A stretch of DNA of 64,000 bases from contig NZ_JAHZTD010000002.1 in assembly GCF_019599275.1 (NCBI RefSeq), positions 620,001-684,000 of the forward strand, written 5' to 3'. Below, piece after piece: positions 35,403-44,986 of the stretch (the first letter of the stretch is position 1; every line of letters begins with the position of its first letter). Under the pieces are notes generated by a model that saw nothing but the letters and a program-made list of their open reading frames with translations, searched no databases and was not told the DNA's origin. The position numbers were made by a program, and so were the translations under genes. This stretch comes from Hymenobacter sp. HSC-4F20. GTDB taxonomy: Bacteria > Bacteroidota > Bacteroidia > Cytophagales > Hymenobacteraceae.

Positions 35403-36143
35403 ACCCTTCCAGATTTTCCAGGCGGCCTCGGCCTGGAGGCAGAGCATTTCGAAACCGTTTTTGGTTTGAGCCCCGGCGGCGGCCCCGCGCTTCATAAACT
35501 CGGTTTCGGTGGGATTATAGATAAGATCGTAGAGGTAATGGTGAGGGCGTAGGTAGAGGTAGGGAATGGGCGGGCACTCATCTACGTTGGGCGTGGTGCC
35601 TAGCGGCGTAGTATTGATAATGAGGGCGTGCTCCTGCAGCAACTGAGGCGTAAGCTCTTGATAGGTGAGGCCACTGCCCAGAGGGTTGCGCGACACCACC
35701 CAGTAGCCAATGTTCAGCTCCCGCAGGGCCACCTCTACGGCTTTGGAAGCGCCGCCGCTGCCCAGCACTAGGGCCCGCAGTCCAGGCAGGCCGCCTTTGG
35801 GCAGAAACGTACGCAGCGAGTCCCGGAACCCCACGTAATCGGTGTTGTGCCCTACCAGCCGGCCATCCTCCCGAAACTCGATGACGTTGACGGCCCCGAC
35901 GCGCGCGGCGGACGGGGCTACCTCGTTCAGAAAGGGCCACACTTGCTCCTTATAAGGAATGGTCACGTTCAGCCCGTGCAGGTCGGGGTGGCGGGCCAGC
36001 AGCCCGGGCAGCTCGTCCATCGAGGCCAGCTCGAACAGCTCGTAATGATGGTCGGGCAAGTCCAGATTGTGAAATTTCTGGGAAAAATAGGTCTGAGAAA
36101 AGGAATGGCGCAGGGAGTGGCCCAGAAGTCCGAATTCAGGCAT
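35385..36143 (-). CDS. aroE: Shikimate dehydrogenase
   Basis: A 252-residue enzyme that reduces 3-dehydroshikimate to shikimate with NADPH, the fourth step of aromatic amino-acid synthesis. The substrate domain has FGLLGHSLRHSFSQ (shikimate-binding serines) and NVTIPYKEQVWPFL with the catalytic Lys; Asp in NTDYVGF completes the pair. The NADP-binding Rossmann loop is LVLGSGGASKAVEVAL, followed by VVSRNP. The end, KNGFEMLCLQAEAAWKIW, carries the usual C-terminal Gln element. The ATG at 36143 begins the first strand; the open frame further upstream is not needed. It has its own promoter region behind the DedA terminator. Confidence 0.95.
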   Translation of the reverse strand: MPEFGLLGHSLRHSFSQTYFSQKFHNLDLPDHHYELFELASMDELPGLLARHPDLHGLNVTIPYKEQVWPFLNEVAPSAARVGAVNVIEFREDGRLVGHNTDYVGFRDSLRTFLPKGGLPGLRALVLGSGGASKAVEVALRELNIGYWVVSRNPLGSGLTYQELTPQLLQEHALIINTTPLGTTPNVDECPPIPYLYLRPHHYLYDLIYNPTETEFMKRGAAAGAQTKNGFEMLCLQAEAAWKIWKGEVVIE

Positions 36144-36172
36144 AGCACACGATGATTTGAGTTGTAAGCAAC

Positions 36173-36214
36173 AAAAAAACCGCCTGACCTCCAGCTGGGC
36201 CAAGCGGTTTTTTT
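36173..36214 (-). terminator. Intrinsic terminator of the DedA gene
   Basis: An 11-bp stem (AAAAAAACCGC with GCGGTTTTTTT) encloses a 20-base loop. On the minus strand it ends in a run of seven T. It separates the DedA gene from aroE. Confidence 0.88.
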
Positions 36215-36236
36215 ATGATTTATTTAATGTATTCGC

Positions 36237-36893
36237 TTACGCTACGGGGCGGCTGTCCGGCCGACGCGCTTTCACAAACTCAAACACGGCCGGCAGCACC
36301 GACACCACAATAATGCCGATGGTAAACAGGCCAAAGTTGTGCTGAATCCACGGGATACTTCCCAGGAAGTAGCCGGCCCCTGTGAGCAGGATCACCCACA
36401 GCACCGCCCCTACCAGGTTATAGGAGAGAAACTTAGTGTAGCTCATGGTGCCCACTCCCGCTACAAAAGGCGCAAACGTCCGAATAATGGGAATAAAGCG
36501 GGCTATGATAATGGTCTTAGCCCCGTGCTTTTGATAGAAGGCCTGCGTTTTTTCCAGGTGCTCCCGCTTCAGAAACCGCGAGTTTTCGCGGAATACCCGC
36601 GGCCCCAGGTAGTCGCCGATATGGTAGTTGAGCGTGTCGCCGAGCACAGCGGCCAGGATTAACAGCCCGATCATGGCCCATATGTTGAGTGGGGAGCCAG
36701 GCAAAGCCGCCAGGGTACCCGCGGCAAACAGCAGGGAGTCGCCGGGCAGGAAGGGCAGTACCACTACCCCGGTTTCCACGAAGATGATCAGAAACAGAAT
36801 GGCGTAGGTCCAGGCGCCGTAGTCCTGAATAATATCAGCCAAGTGCTTATCGAGGTGCAGGATGAAGTCAAGCAGATGCTTCAGGAGTTCCAT
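36237..36893 (-). CDS. DedA/VTT-family membrane protein
   Basis: A 218-residue inner-membrane protein of the DedA (VTT-domain) family. Members flip undecaprenyl phosphate or phospholipids and affect membrane potential and envelope stability. Typical elements are FVETGVVVLPFLPGDSLLF (first re-entrant loop with the acidic Glu), GDTLNYHIGDYLG and ARFIPIIRTFAPFVAGVG (second re-entrant loop with the two functional Arg), then a pair of C-terminal helices. The start was set at the ATG at 36893, the usual beginning of an amphipathic helix. The terminator at 36173 ends it. Confidence 0.92.
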   Translation of the reverse strand: MELLKHLLDFILHLDKHLADIIQDYGAWTYAILFLIIFVETGVVVLPFLPGDSLLFAAGTLAALPGSPLNIWAMIGLLILAAVLGDTLNYHIGDYLGPRVFRENSRFLKREHLEKTQAFYQKHGAKTIIIARFIPIIRTFAPFVAGVGTMSYTKFLSYNLVGAVLWVILLTGAGYFLGSIPWIQHNFGLFTIGIIVVSVLPAVFEFVKARRPDSRPVA

Positions 36894-36960
36894 AGAGCGG
36901 GAGTTGAGCCACAAAGAAAGCACTTGCCCGGCAAACCCTCCCTTTCCCGGAGTCAGAAAC

Positions 36961-37638
36961 CTATTCTGCTTTGGCAGGTTTGCGCAGGATAAGGAGCCGG
37001 TTGTACTCTTCTACTTCCATTTCCTTTACCAAAAACCCTACCTCTGCCAGGTAGGAGCTAACCTCCTGATTTTCCACCCACACCTCCGTGCTGATCAAAA
37101 TATTTACCAGTACGTAGCCATCGGGCCGCAGCAGGCGCCAGAGGTGCTGCCAGAAGCCAGGCGTGTACAGGCCCGCCGGTAAATCCAGGTCCACGAACAG
37201 ATCCACCACGATAAGGCCAAACGCCTGGGCCGGGGCGGTGGCTACCCACGTAAACGCATCGGCGCACACTATGCGTAGCTGCGCATCCGGCCGAATCCCG
37301 AACTCTTCTCCGGCAACCTGAATAACTACAGGATCCAACTCCACGGCCGTAATGGCACCTGTCACCTGGTATTCCTGGCGTAGCATCTGCACCACCGAGC
37401 CGCCGCCCAGTCCCAACACCAGCACGTTGCCGGCCGCGGCGGGCTCCGTAAACAGCAGCCCGTAGCGCATCACTTGGTGCAGCGGGCCATACGAGTAGTT
37501 AGCGTTAGCCGAGTTAAGCACTTTCCGGCCTTCGTACCAGGTTACTTCCAACGTACCACTGTACGCCGACTCTACCCGGCGCGGCCGAGCCAGGGCGCAG
37601 CCTAGCCAATGACGCAAGAGGGTCAGGAACCTATTCAT
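36961..37638 (-). CDS. Spermidine-synthase-like SAM-dependent protein
   Basis: A 225-residue protein of the spermine/spermidine synthase fold. The SAM-binding glycine motif is NVLVLGLGGGSVVQML (about residues 74-89), the acidic strand AITAVELDPVVIQVA, and the catalytic-region strand FGLIVVDLFVDLDLP. True spermidine synthases need a GGGxG and an active Asp with an N-terminal beta-hairpin; here the N-terminal part is short, so polyamine synthesis is doubtful and a plain methyltransferase-like role is possible. The start at ATG 37638 lies only 7 bases after a perfect -7 element (37645-37652), which would give an almost leaderless mRNA. It lies downstream of TraB 1 on the same strand. Confidence 0.78.
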   Translation of the reverse strand: MNRFLTLLRHWLGCALARPRRVESAYSGTLEVTWYEGRKVLNSANANYSYGPLHQVMRYGLLFTEPAAAGNVLVLGLGGGSVVQMLRQEYQVTGAITAVELDPVVIQVAGEEFGIRPDAQLRIVCADAFTWVATAPAQAFGLIVVDLFVDLDLPAGLYTPGFWQHLWRLLRPDGYVLVNILISTEVWVENQEVSSYLAEVGFLVKEMEVEEYNRLLILRKPAKAE

Positions 37639-37644
37639 CCCTGG

Positions 37645-37652
37645 CAAACATA
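37645..37652 (-). promoter_or_regulatory. Bacteroidota -7 element (TATGTTTG)
   Basis: An exact TAnnTTTG match on the minus strand, ending 6 bases before the ATG at 37638. If used, the mRNA would have almost no leader. Confidence 0.45.
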
Positions 37653-37710
37653 CTAGCTGCCAGCAGTCTTACCCACTTGGCGCGTGAAAAAGACTGGTAG
37701 CTCACGGCTG

Positions 37711-38604
37711 CTACCGCCACACGGGCCGCACCTGATAGCCCTGCTGTCGTAGCAGCTGCACCAAGCCATTGGGCCCGCCCAAATGCGCGGCGCCTACGGC
37801 AAAGAACGTGGGGTGGGCGGTGGCCTGCCGGCCAATGGCTCCCACCCAGCGCTGATTCCGGTCGTCGAGCAGGAGCTTGTCGTAACCGGGAAAGGCAAAG
37901 GTGCTGGTGGCCGTTACTGCCCGCAGTTCTTCCACTTTTTGGGCTTTATAGAGAGTTACCAACTGCTGAAACTCCTGCCGCGCCTCGGCTTCTTTGCTCA
38001 CCAAGTTGGTGAGCAGCTTGCTTTGCACGGCGTAGGGAATTTTATCGAAGATGCCCATCTGCTCCTGTACCGTCTCTAGCCCGGTTATCTCCTTATGCTG
38101 CTCCTGAGCGAGTTTTACCAGCACGCTCTCGTAGCTAATAGGCGTGCAACCCAACAGGTTGGAGTACAGCAGGGAGCTGACCAAGAAAGGCTTAAGCATA
38201 CCCACCTGGGCAATGGGAATGCCCACTTTATCTTTAAGATAATGGCTTATCCGGGTATACTCGCGGGGGCGCAGCAGCTTGTGCAGGGTCTGGCCGTTAC
38301 GCATCTTCATGGCGGCTTGCATATCCTGCCGCAGGGTAGGGCTATCCATATCCAGCTCCAGGGTTATGCGCCGCGAAGCATTAACGGCGCGCTTCACTGG
38401 CTCCGAGAGGCGCACATCCTGGGCGCAAATCAGATGAATGGTACCGTAGAGGTAGGAGGGTTGGGGGAGGCCCTTGCCCGAAATCTTCCACAGCAGGGCA
38501 TTGCTGGCCGCTTCGGGACGCGGAGTGCTTTTTGACTTCTGCCCCCGCCCGCTCCCGGCGGCCAGTAGCATACTCAGCAGCAAGATGTTTCGGAACAGGT
38601 GCAT
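37711..38604 (-). CDS. TraB/GumN-family exported protein 1
   Basis: A 297-residue protein with a signal peptide (about residues 1-21, cleavage near GRGQ). TraB/GumN features are LLWKISGKGLPQPSYLYGTIH near residue 55 (GTIH with the metal-type His), the paired Glu/Asp strand ITLELDMD, QEQHKEITGLETVQEQMGIF, and AVGAAHLGGPNGLVQLLRQQGYQVRPV at the end. The family resembles metal-dependent Tiki-type proteases; activity of the bacterial members is not well known. A paralogue lies at 40216. The start ATG 38604 has a near -7 element TACGTTTC upstream (38614-38621). Confidence 0.88.
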   Translation of the reverse strand: MHLFRNILLLSMLLAAGSGRGQKSKSTPRPEAASNALLWKISGKGLPQPSYLYGTIHLICAQDVRLSEPVKRAVNASRRITLELDMDSPTLRQDMQAAMKMRNGQTLHKLLRPREYTRISHYLKDKVGIPIAQVGMLKPFLVSSLLYSNLLGCTPISYESVLVKLAQEQHKEITGLETVQEQMGIFDKIPYAVQSKLLTNLVSKEAEARQEFQQLVTLYKAQKVEELRAVTATSTFAFPGYDKLLLDDRNQRWVGAIGRQATAHPTFFAVGAAHLGGPNGLVQLLRQQGYQVRPVWR

Positions 38605-38703
38605 AGTCAGGAGGAAACGTACGGCCTGTTATTCGGGAAATTCCCCCGTGGCGTTGCCCTGGCCGGCCTATTTTTCCAGTCCGGGGGCTTTCCGGCCCGC
38701 AGG

Positions 38704-38741
38704 AAACAAAACCCCCACGCCCTATGAATAAGGCGTGGGGG
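38704..38741 (-). terminator. Terminator of the sorbosone-dehydrogenase-like gene
   Basis: A 10-bp stem (CCCCCACGCC and GGCGTGGGGG) with a 10-base loop; on the minus strand it is followed by TTTTGTTT. Confidence 0.85.
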
Positions 38742-38766
38742 ATTCCAGCCCACTAGGCCGCAGCGG

Positions 38767-40104
<1,338 letters not shown>

Positions 40105-40129
40105 GAGAGTATACAAATCAGAAGAAAGC

Positions 40130-40159
40130 AAAAGCCCGGCCTCACTATGCCGGGCTTTT
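40130..40159 (-). terminator. Terminator of TraB 2
   Basis: A perfect 11-bp stem (AAAAGCCCGGC and GCCGGGCTTTT) with an 8-base loop; the minus-strand end is TTTTGCTTTC. Confidence 0.88.
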
Positions 40160-40215
40160 CTCTTACTGAATTGTCGTGGCTGAGGTTGGCTTCCGCCGCG
40201 CCGCCCTCGCAAGGC

Positions 40216-41154
40216 CTACTGCCGGGTGGCGGAAGAATCAGAGAGCAGCACGGGCTCTACCTGGTAGCCCTGCTGGCGCAGCCGCTGCAGCACCCCCACC
40301 CTACCGCCCAAATGCGCGGCTCCCACGGCAAAGAACGTAGGCCGGACCCGCATCAGCGCCTGCATTTGCGGAATCCAGTTCTGGTTACGCACTGCCAAAT
40401 CAGCTACCTCGCTTTGGTCGGGGTTGTAGCGGGGGTCCACGGCGAAGCGGTACAGGGCGTCTACGTTCCGTGCCCGGTACACTTGCACCATCTGCTGCAT
40501 CAGAGGGGCGTAGGTGTCGTACGCCTGAATGGCTTTCACCAGCGCCTCCATTTGCCGGGGGTAAGGAATGCTGTCCAGCGAGGCCAGTTGCTGCTGTATG
40601 GTTTCCAGCCCCAACAACTCCTTGTGCTGGGCTTGGGCCAGCTCCATCAGCTTTTCCTCGTAGCCCACGGGCGTGCAGGGCAGCAGCGTGCTGTACACGT
40701 ATGCCTCTACAAAAGCGGGCTTCATGAGCACAAACGGCAGAATAGGCTGATGCAGCCGGAACTTGAAAAACTTGCGCACCACCCGGTAGTCGCGCTGCCG
40801 CCGGACACGGCGCAGGCTGTTGGGCCAGGGCAATTGCACGGCCCGGCGCATCTGCTTGGCAAAGCCCGGGGCATCCAGCTCCAGCTCCAGCACGAGTTGC
40901 TGGCTTTGGGCGAAGGCAGTAGTTAGCTCCGGGGGCAGCACGGCATCCTCGGGGCACAGCGTATGCATGGTCCCGAACACGTAGGAGGCACTGGGTAACC
41001 CCGCCCCGGATACCCGCCACAGCAGCGTATTACCCTGGTTGTACACAGTAGTATCCAGGGTAGAGGGCTGCGTCTGGGCGAAGGCCAACCCAGGCAGCAC
41101 TAGCATTACCCATAAGAAGGCACCGCGGTAGGCGCGTGGGAAGCGGTAAAGCAT
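40216..41154 (-). CDS. TraB/GumN-family exported protein 2
   Basis: A 312-residue paralogue of the gene at 37711. The signal peptide covers about residues 1-26 (cleavage near AFAQ). LLWRVSGAGLPSASYVFGTMH carries the GTxH motif, LVLELELD the acidic strand, AQAQHKELLGLETIQQQLASL the central helix, and FFAVGAAHLGGRVGVLQRLRQQGYQVEPV the end. The mature part has more basic residues (RRVRRQRDYRVVRKFF) than its paralogue. I start at ATG 41154; a TTG at 41184 is also open. A terminator separates it from the ComA-like gene upstream, so it is its own unit. Confidence 0.87.
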   Translation of the reverse strand: MLYRFPRAYRGAFLWVMLVLPGLAFAQTQPSTLDTTVYNQGNTLLWRVSGAGLPSASYVFGTMHTLCPEDAVLPPELTTAFAQSQQLVLELELDAPGFAKQMRRAVQLPWPNSLRRVRRQRDYRVVRKFFKFRLHQPILPFVLMKPAFVEAYVYSTLLPCTPVGYEEKLMELAQAQHKELLGLETIQQQLASLDSIPYPRQMEALVKAIQAYDTYAPLMQQMVQVYRARNVDALYRFAVDPRYNPDQSEVADLAVRNQNWIPQMQALMRVRPTFFAVGAAHLGGRVGVLQRLRQQGYQVEPVLLSDSSATRQ

Positions 41155-41170
41155 AGCCGGTGTCAACAAG

Positions 41171-41203
41171 AAAAGGCTGCGCAAGCATCTGGCGCAGCCT
41201 TTT
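41171..41203 (-). terminator. Terminator of the ComA-like gene
   Basis: A perfect 12-bp stem (AAAAGGCTGCGC and GCGCAGCCTTTT) with a 9-base loop, ending in T on the minus strand. Confidence 0.88.
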
Positions 41204-41238
41204 CAAGGTTAAGGCAAAAGAGCGGGTTAGCCAAGAGG

Positions 41239-42072
41239 CTAGCCCCGGGGCATGGAAGTGCCGGGCTTGCCCGAGGCTTTGGGCTCGGGCTTAAACATTT
41301 CGTCCACGTTGTCCATATCCAGGAAGTCGGTGAACGTGTCGCCGCGCAAACCCAGCCGGATAGTTTCGAGGCTGATGATTTCGTTGGGGGCAATGTTGCC
41401 CAGGTTTACGTTGGCCCCCAGCAGCTTGATAAACCACACCTGCTGGGCTTTCTGGGGGGCTTCCCAGATAATTTTCTCGAACGGAATCTGGGTCAGGATT
41501 TCTTCTACCAGCCCCGAGCGCACCTCACCGGTGCTGCGGAACAGGCCTACGTTGCCTGCCTCCCGGGCTTCGCCGATTACCTTCACGGCGCCGGCTTCCA
41601 GCTCGGTTTTCATCTGCGAAATCCACTTGTAGGGTGGGATGATCTTCTCGGCATCCTTGGAGCCCACCTCCGACAGCACTTTCACATCCTGGGCCAAGGT
41701 GCGAATGAAATCCAGCTTTTTGTCGTGGTTCAGGTCAATGGAGCCGTCCGATACTTCGGCGTACTCCATCCCGAACTCCTGGAGCAGGCGGCGGTAATCG
41801 TCGAACTGGTTGCGGATGATGAAGGCCTCAAACAACGTACCGCCGAAGTACACCGGGATGCCAGCTTCCTTGTACACTGCCAGCTTACGCTTTAGGTTAG
41901 GGTTCACGTAGGACGTGGCCCAGCCCAGCTTCACAATGTCGGTGTAGGCGGCCCCTACCTCCAGAAAGTCTTCTACTTCGCGCACGCTCAAGCCTTTGTC
42001 CATTACCATGGTAAAGCCGTCTTCGCGCGGTTTCTGAGTGCGTTCGGGGAGTTGGTTGAGGTTGTAATTCAT
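41239..42072 (-). CDS. comA: Phosphosulfolactate synthase (ComA-like)
   Basis: A 277-residue TIM-barrel enzyme of the ComA family, which adds sulfite to phosphoenolpyruvate to make (2R)-phosphosulfolactate. Conserved stretches are DGFTMVMDKGLSVREVEDFL, DIVKLGWATSYV with the catalytic-type Lys, PVYFGGTLFEAFI, EVSDGSIDL, VLSEVGSKD, and KIIWEAPQKAQQVWFIKLLGANVNLGNI. In archaea this leads to coenzyme M; in bacteria it can feed sulfolactate or sulfonolipid synthesis. None of the later enzymes (ComB, ComC) is nearby. The start at ATG 42072 matches family length. It is a single-gene unit with its own terminator. Confidence 0.9.
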   Translation of the reverse strand: MNYNLNQLPERTQKPREDGFTMVMDKGLSVREVEDFLEVGAAYTDIVKLGWATSYVNPNLKRKLAVYKEAGIPVYFGGTLFEAFIIRNQFDDYRRLLQEFGMEYAEVSDGSIDLNHDKKLDFIRTLAQDVKVLSEVGSKDAEKIIPPYKWISQMKTELEAGAVKVIGEAREAGNVGLFRSTGEVRSGLVEEILTQIPFEKIIWEAPQKAQQVWFIKLLGANVNLGNIAPNEIISLETIRLGLRGDTFTDFLDMDNVDEMFKPEPKASGKPGTSMPRG

Positions 42073-42138
42073 TCTGTAGGGTCTTGGGGTCTTGAGAACT
42101 TGGGGTCCTGGCCTTTCGCCACGCCACATCGTCCCGAA

Positions 42139-42165
42139 AAAAGAACGGGCGTAAAAGTACGCCCG
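42139..42165 (-). terminator. Terminator of the TPR gene
   Basis: An 8-bp stem (CGGGCGTA and TACGCCCG) with a 4-base loop; on the minus strand it is followed by TTCTTTTTT. It lies about 200 bases past the TPR stop. Confidence 0.7.
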
Positions 42166-42237
42166 AATTCTGTAAGTGGCGGAAAGGGGCTTGCGACTTA
42201 CATGACCGTTAACACAAAACGGCGGGCAGCCTGAGCT

Positions 42238-42299
42238 AGCGAAGGACCCCTACCTCTGGCTAACTACAAAAGAGTTACCTCCGGTAGAGGTCCTTCGCT
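42238..42299. repeat. Palindromic REP-like element
   Basis: Two imperfect inverted arms of about 28 bases around a 5-base centre. The outer 11 bases AGCGAAGGACC pair perfectly, and CTACC with GGTAG continues after one mismatch. It lies between the TPR stop and its terminator. I saw no second copy in the window. Confidence 0.5.
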
Positions 42300-42349
42300 T
42301 GGGCTCCGCATGACAAGACAATGGCAACCTAGCCCCAAGGATCTACCCC

Positions 42350-43753
42350 CTATTTCCGGTACTGGTCAATCAGGCGGGCCAGGGCCTTCTGCGACTCCAG
42401 CTCCGGAAAATACTCGAACAGCAGCCGGTGCTTGTCGAAATCCAGGGCCAGGGCGTTTTCCAGGCACTGGTAGGCTTCGCGGTAGCGGCCGCCAGCCAGC
42501 AGGTAGGCACACAGGCGGTAGTGCAGCTCGGCCTCCAGGGGCTGAATCTCGACGGCGTTGCGCATCAGGTCAATGGCCCCCTCGAAGTTGCCCTGCTCGT
42601 AGAGAATAATGCTCCAGTTCAGCCAGGCATCTTTGTTGTCGGGAGCTACTTCCACGGCCTTCTCGTAGGCTTCAATGGCCGACACCACGTTGCCGATCTG
42701 GTACTCGGCCGCCGCCAGGGCCAGCCAATACTCCACGCTTTCCGCGTAGAGGCTCACAGCCTTGCGGAAGAAGTGAATTGCCTCGAAGTACTTTTCCTGA
42801 ACATTCATCACGATACCGATGCCAAACCAGGCTTCATCCAGTTGGGGGTCCAAGTCGATGGCCCGCTGGTAGAAGCGCCGGGCTAGGTCCCACTCGGCCA
42901 GCTTCTCGTGACACTCGCCAATATTGCACAGAGCCTCCGGACTGGGCTCCCCCTCTGGGTAGCTCAACTCAAACTCCTTAATAGCGGCCCGGTACCGCTC
43001 CTGGCTGACGTAGACACTGGCCAGAAAGCCATGGGCCTCGTGAAACGTAGCATCAATCAGAATGGCGTACTCAAAGGCGCTAATGGCGTCATCGAGCTTG
43101 CCGGCCCGGTAGTAAGCCTGCCCCAGGTTGTACCAGGCCACCGCCGAGTAGGGGTCGTCGTCGGTGAAGCGGCGGAAGAACTCCAGATTTTTCTCCAGCC
43201 GCTCGCTTACCTCCAGGCAATAGAGCAACTCCTGCACGGCCACGTCGTTGTCAGGGTTCAGGCGCAAGCTTTGCTTGTAGTACTTGGCGGCGCTCTTAAA
43301 CTTCTGCCAGCTCTGGTAAGCCAGCCCGAGGTTAAAAAAGATGTCGTCGCGGTCCTGGGCCCGCTCGGCGGCCTGCAGAAAGAAGGCCACTGCCTCGGCA
43401 AACTCCCCTTTCTGGGTGGCAATAATGCCACGCGTCACGGCCACGTCGGGATTATCGGGGTCGAGTTGGGCTACGTCCTCAATTTGCGTGCTGGCGGCGG
43501 CGTACTCGCCCTGCATGGCCAGCACCTGAGAACGGTCGATGAGCAGCTCGGTACTGAACGGGTACTGAGCAATGGCCGCCTCGCAAGCCTGCAAAGCTTT
43601 TTCGTACTGGGTATTGGTGGTATAGTGGTCGATGATGTTTTCAAAATCGGCCAGATCAAAAAACACGGGTTCGTTGTGGGCTACCATGTGCTCAAAACGA
43701 CGCACCGTAGCCAACACCTCTTCCCGGTCCTCAAAATTCTCGTTCATTCTCAT
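42350..43753 (-). CDS. Tetratricopeptide-repeat protein
   Basis: A 467-residue cytoplasmic protein that is TPR repeats almost from end to end, about eleven to twelve units of 34 residues. Clear examples are DDIFFNLGLAYQSWQKFKSA, AVAWYNLGQAYYRAGKLDDA, PEALCNIGECHEKLAEWDLA and KDAWLNWSIILYEQGNFEGA, each with the W/L-G-Y-A-F-A-P pattern. There is no signal peptide or other domain. Such proteins are scaffolds for protein complexes; the partner is unknown. Two ATGs (43753 and 43747) are possible. It lies between the ComA-like gene and the SDR, without an evident operon partner. Confidence 0.85.
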   Translation of the reverse strand: MRMNENFEDREEVLATVRRFEHMVAHNEPVFFDLADFENIIDHYTTNTQYEKALQACEAAIAQYPFSTELLIDRSQVLAMQGEYAAASTQIEDVAQLDPDNPDVAVTRGIIATQKGEFAEAVAFFLQAAERAQDRDDIFFNLGLAYQSWQKFKSAAKYYKQSLRLNPDNDVAVQELLYCLEVSERLEKNLEFFRRFTDDDPYSAVAWYNLGQAYYRAGKLDDAISAFEYAILIDATFHEAHGFLASVYVSQERYRAAIKEFELSYPEGEPSPEALCNIGECHEKLAEWDLARRFYQRAIDLDPQLDEAWFGIGIVMNVQEKYFEAIHFFRKAVSLYAESVEYWLALAAAEYQIGNVVSAIEAYEKAVEVAPDNKDAWLNWSIILYEQGNFEGAIDLMRNAVEIQPLEAELHYRLCAYLLAGGRYREAYQCLENALALDFDKHRLLFEYFPELESQKALARLIDQYRK

Positions 43754-43916
43754 ACTGCTACAATCGGCACACAGCCGCCAAAACGACAGGCTGTGCGGGG
43801 TAAACAGGGTTTATATCGAGGAAAAAACCCTTTGCCCTGAATATACAACAACCGCACCGGAGCCTTGCAGGTTCAGCGCAGATTTCAGGATTCCGGTTAG
43901 GGTAAAGCCTTCCTGG

Positions 43917-44939
43917 TTACTGAGCTACCGATAGCACAGGTGGCCCCGTGGCCTCGGCCGGGCGGAGGCCGGCGCAGCACCAGGCAATGGTTTCGGCCAG
44001 GGCCCGAAACTGCAGCCCCAGCGCCCGCCGAACTTTATCGGTGCGGTATTCCGTGGGCTGGCGGCCAGCCCGGGCGGTGTCTTTGGTGATTAGCGGCCGG
44101 GCCCCCGTCAGCAAGGACCGGACGTGCTCCAGGCGCCAGATGGTTTCGGCAGCCCATTCCGGCACGGCCACGCTGGGAGGCCGCTTGCCAAAGCACGCCG
44201 CTGCCTGCGCCAGAAAGTCACGCAGGGGTAGGCTACCGCCATTTAGTACGTACCGCTCCCCGCTCAGCGTCGTATCCAAGGTCAGGCGCAGCAAGGCATC
44301 CACTACATCGCGCACGTCCACCAGGTTAATGCGGCCGGGCGTGTAAAAGTAATGCTCATTGTAGGCGTAACGAAACAGGCGGGTACTGCTCCGGTCCCAG
44401 TCGGCCGGCCCCAGGATAACGGACGGGTTGACAATTATGGCCTGCAGCCCTTCGGAAACGCCCCGCCATACTTCCAGCTCGCCCAGGTATTTGGAGGTAG
44501 CGTAGGCATTATGCTCGGCGCCCAGATCCCACTTACTGGCTTCATCTAGCTGCATCGGACTGCCGGCGGGTTGGTCTGCCACTGTCCCGTTGCCCAAGGC
44601 TGCCACCGACGACACAAAGCCCAGCCGGATGCCCGGCCGCTCCAGACAAGCATCTACCAAGTTAGCGGCGCCTTCTACGTTGATCTGCTGCAGCAGCTCT
44701 TCGTCCTGGGGGGCATACGACACCAGGCCGGCGCAGTGAAACACGTGCGTGACGCCGGCCAGGGCCGCCCGCAGCCCAAGGCCGTCCCGAATGTCACCTT
44801 CCACCCAGTCTATGTTGCCGGCTGCCAGGCGCGTGGGGGGCTGCTGCCGATAGAGCGCCCGCACCGGTAGCCCCCGCGCCAGCAGCGCCGAGATAAGAAA
44901 GCTTCCGACTAAGCCGCTGCCACCGGTGACGAAGATCAT
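43917..44939 (-). CDS. NAD(P)-dependent epimerase/dehydratase (extended SDR)
   Basis: A 340-residue extended short-chain dehydrogenase. The cofactor-binding loop is FVTGGSGLVGSFL (residues 3-15), followed by VEGDIRDG, VFHCAGLVSY, SSVAALGNG and the catalytic YATSKYLGE (Tyr and Lys). The C-terminal part has NLVDVRDVVDALL and RYVLNGGSLPLRDF, as in dihydroflavonol-reductase-like and sugar-nucleotide enzymes. It may act on a sugar nucleotide for the exopolysaccharide, since it is the last gene of the Wza-Wzc-CapC run with a gap of 47 bases, but this is inference. The start ATG 44939 begins the Rossmann strand directly. Confidence 0.87.
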   Translation of the reverse strand: MIFVTGGSGLVGSFLISALLARGLPVRALYRQQPPTRLAAGNIDWVEGDIRDGLGLRAALAGVTHVFHCAGLVSYAPQDEELLQQINVEGAANLVDACLERPGIRLGFVSSVAALGNGTVADQPAGSPMQLDEASKWDLGAEHNAYATSKYLGELEVWRGVSEGLQAIIVNPSVILGPADWDRSSTRLFRYAYNEHYFYTPGRINLVDVRDVVDALLRLTLDTTLSGERYVLNGGSLPLRDFLAQAAACFGKRPPSVAVPEWAAETIWRLEHVRSLLTGARPLITKDTARAGRQPTEYRTDKVRRALGLQFRALAETIAWCCAGLRPAEATGPPVLSVAQ

Positions 44940-44986
44940 GCAAAAAGCGTGTGTAGTGCGGGCGCCGCCCAGGATGCGGCACTTGC

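Noticed and set aside
42046..42054. A further GTTGGTTGA-like word near the ComA start
   Set aside because: It lies within the first codons of the ComA-like gene (coding for Asn-Gln on the other strand), has no second half-site at 21 bases in front of a promoter, and is best explained by the coding sequence.
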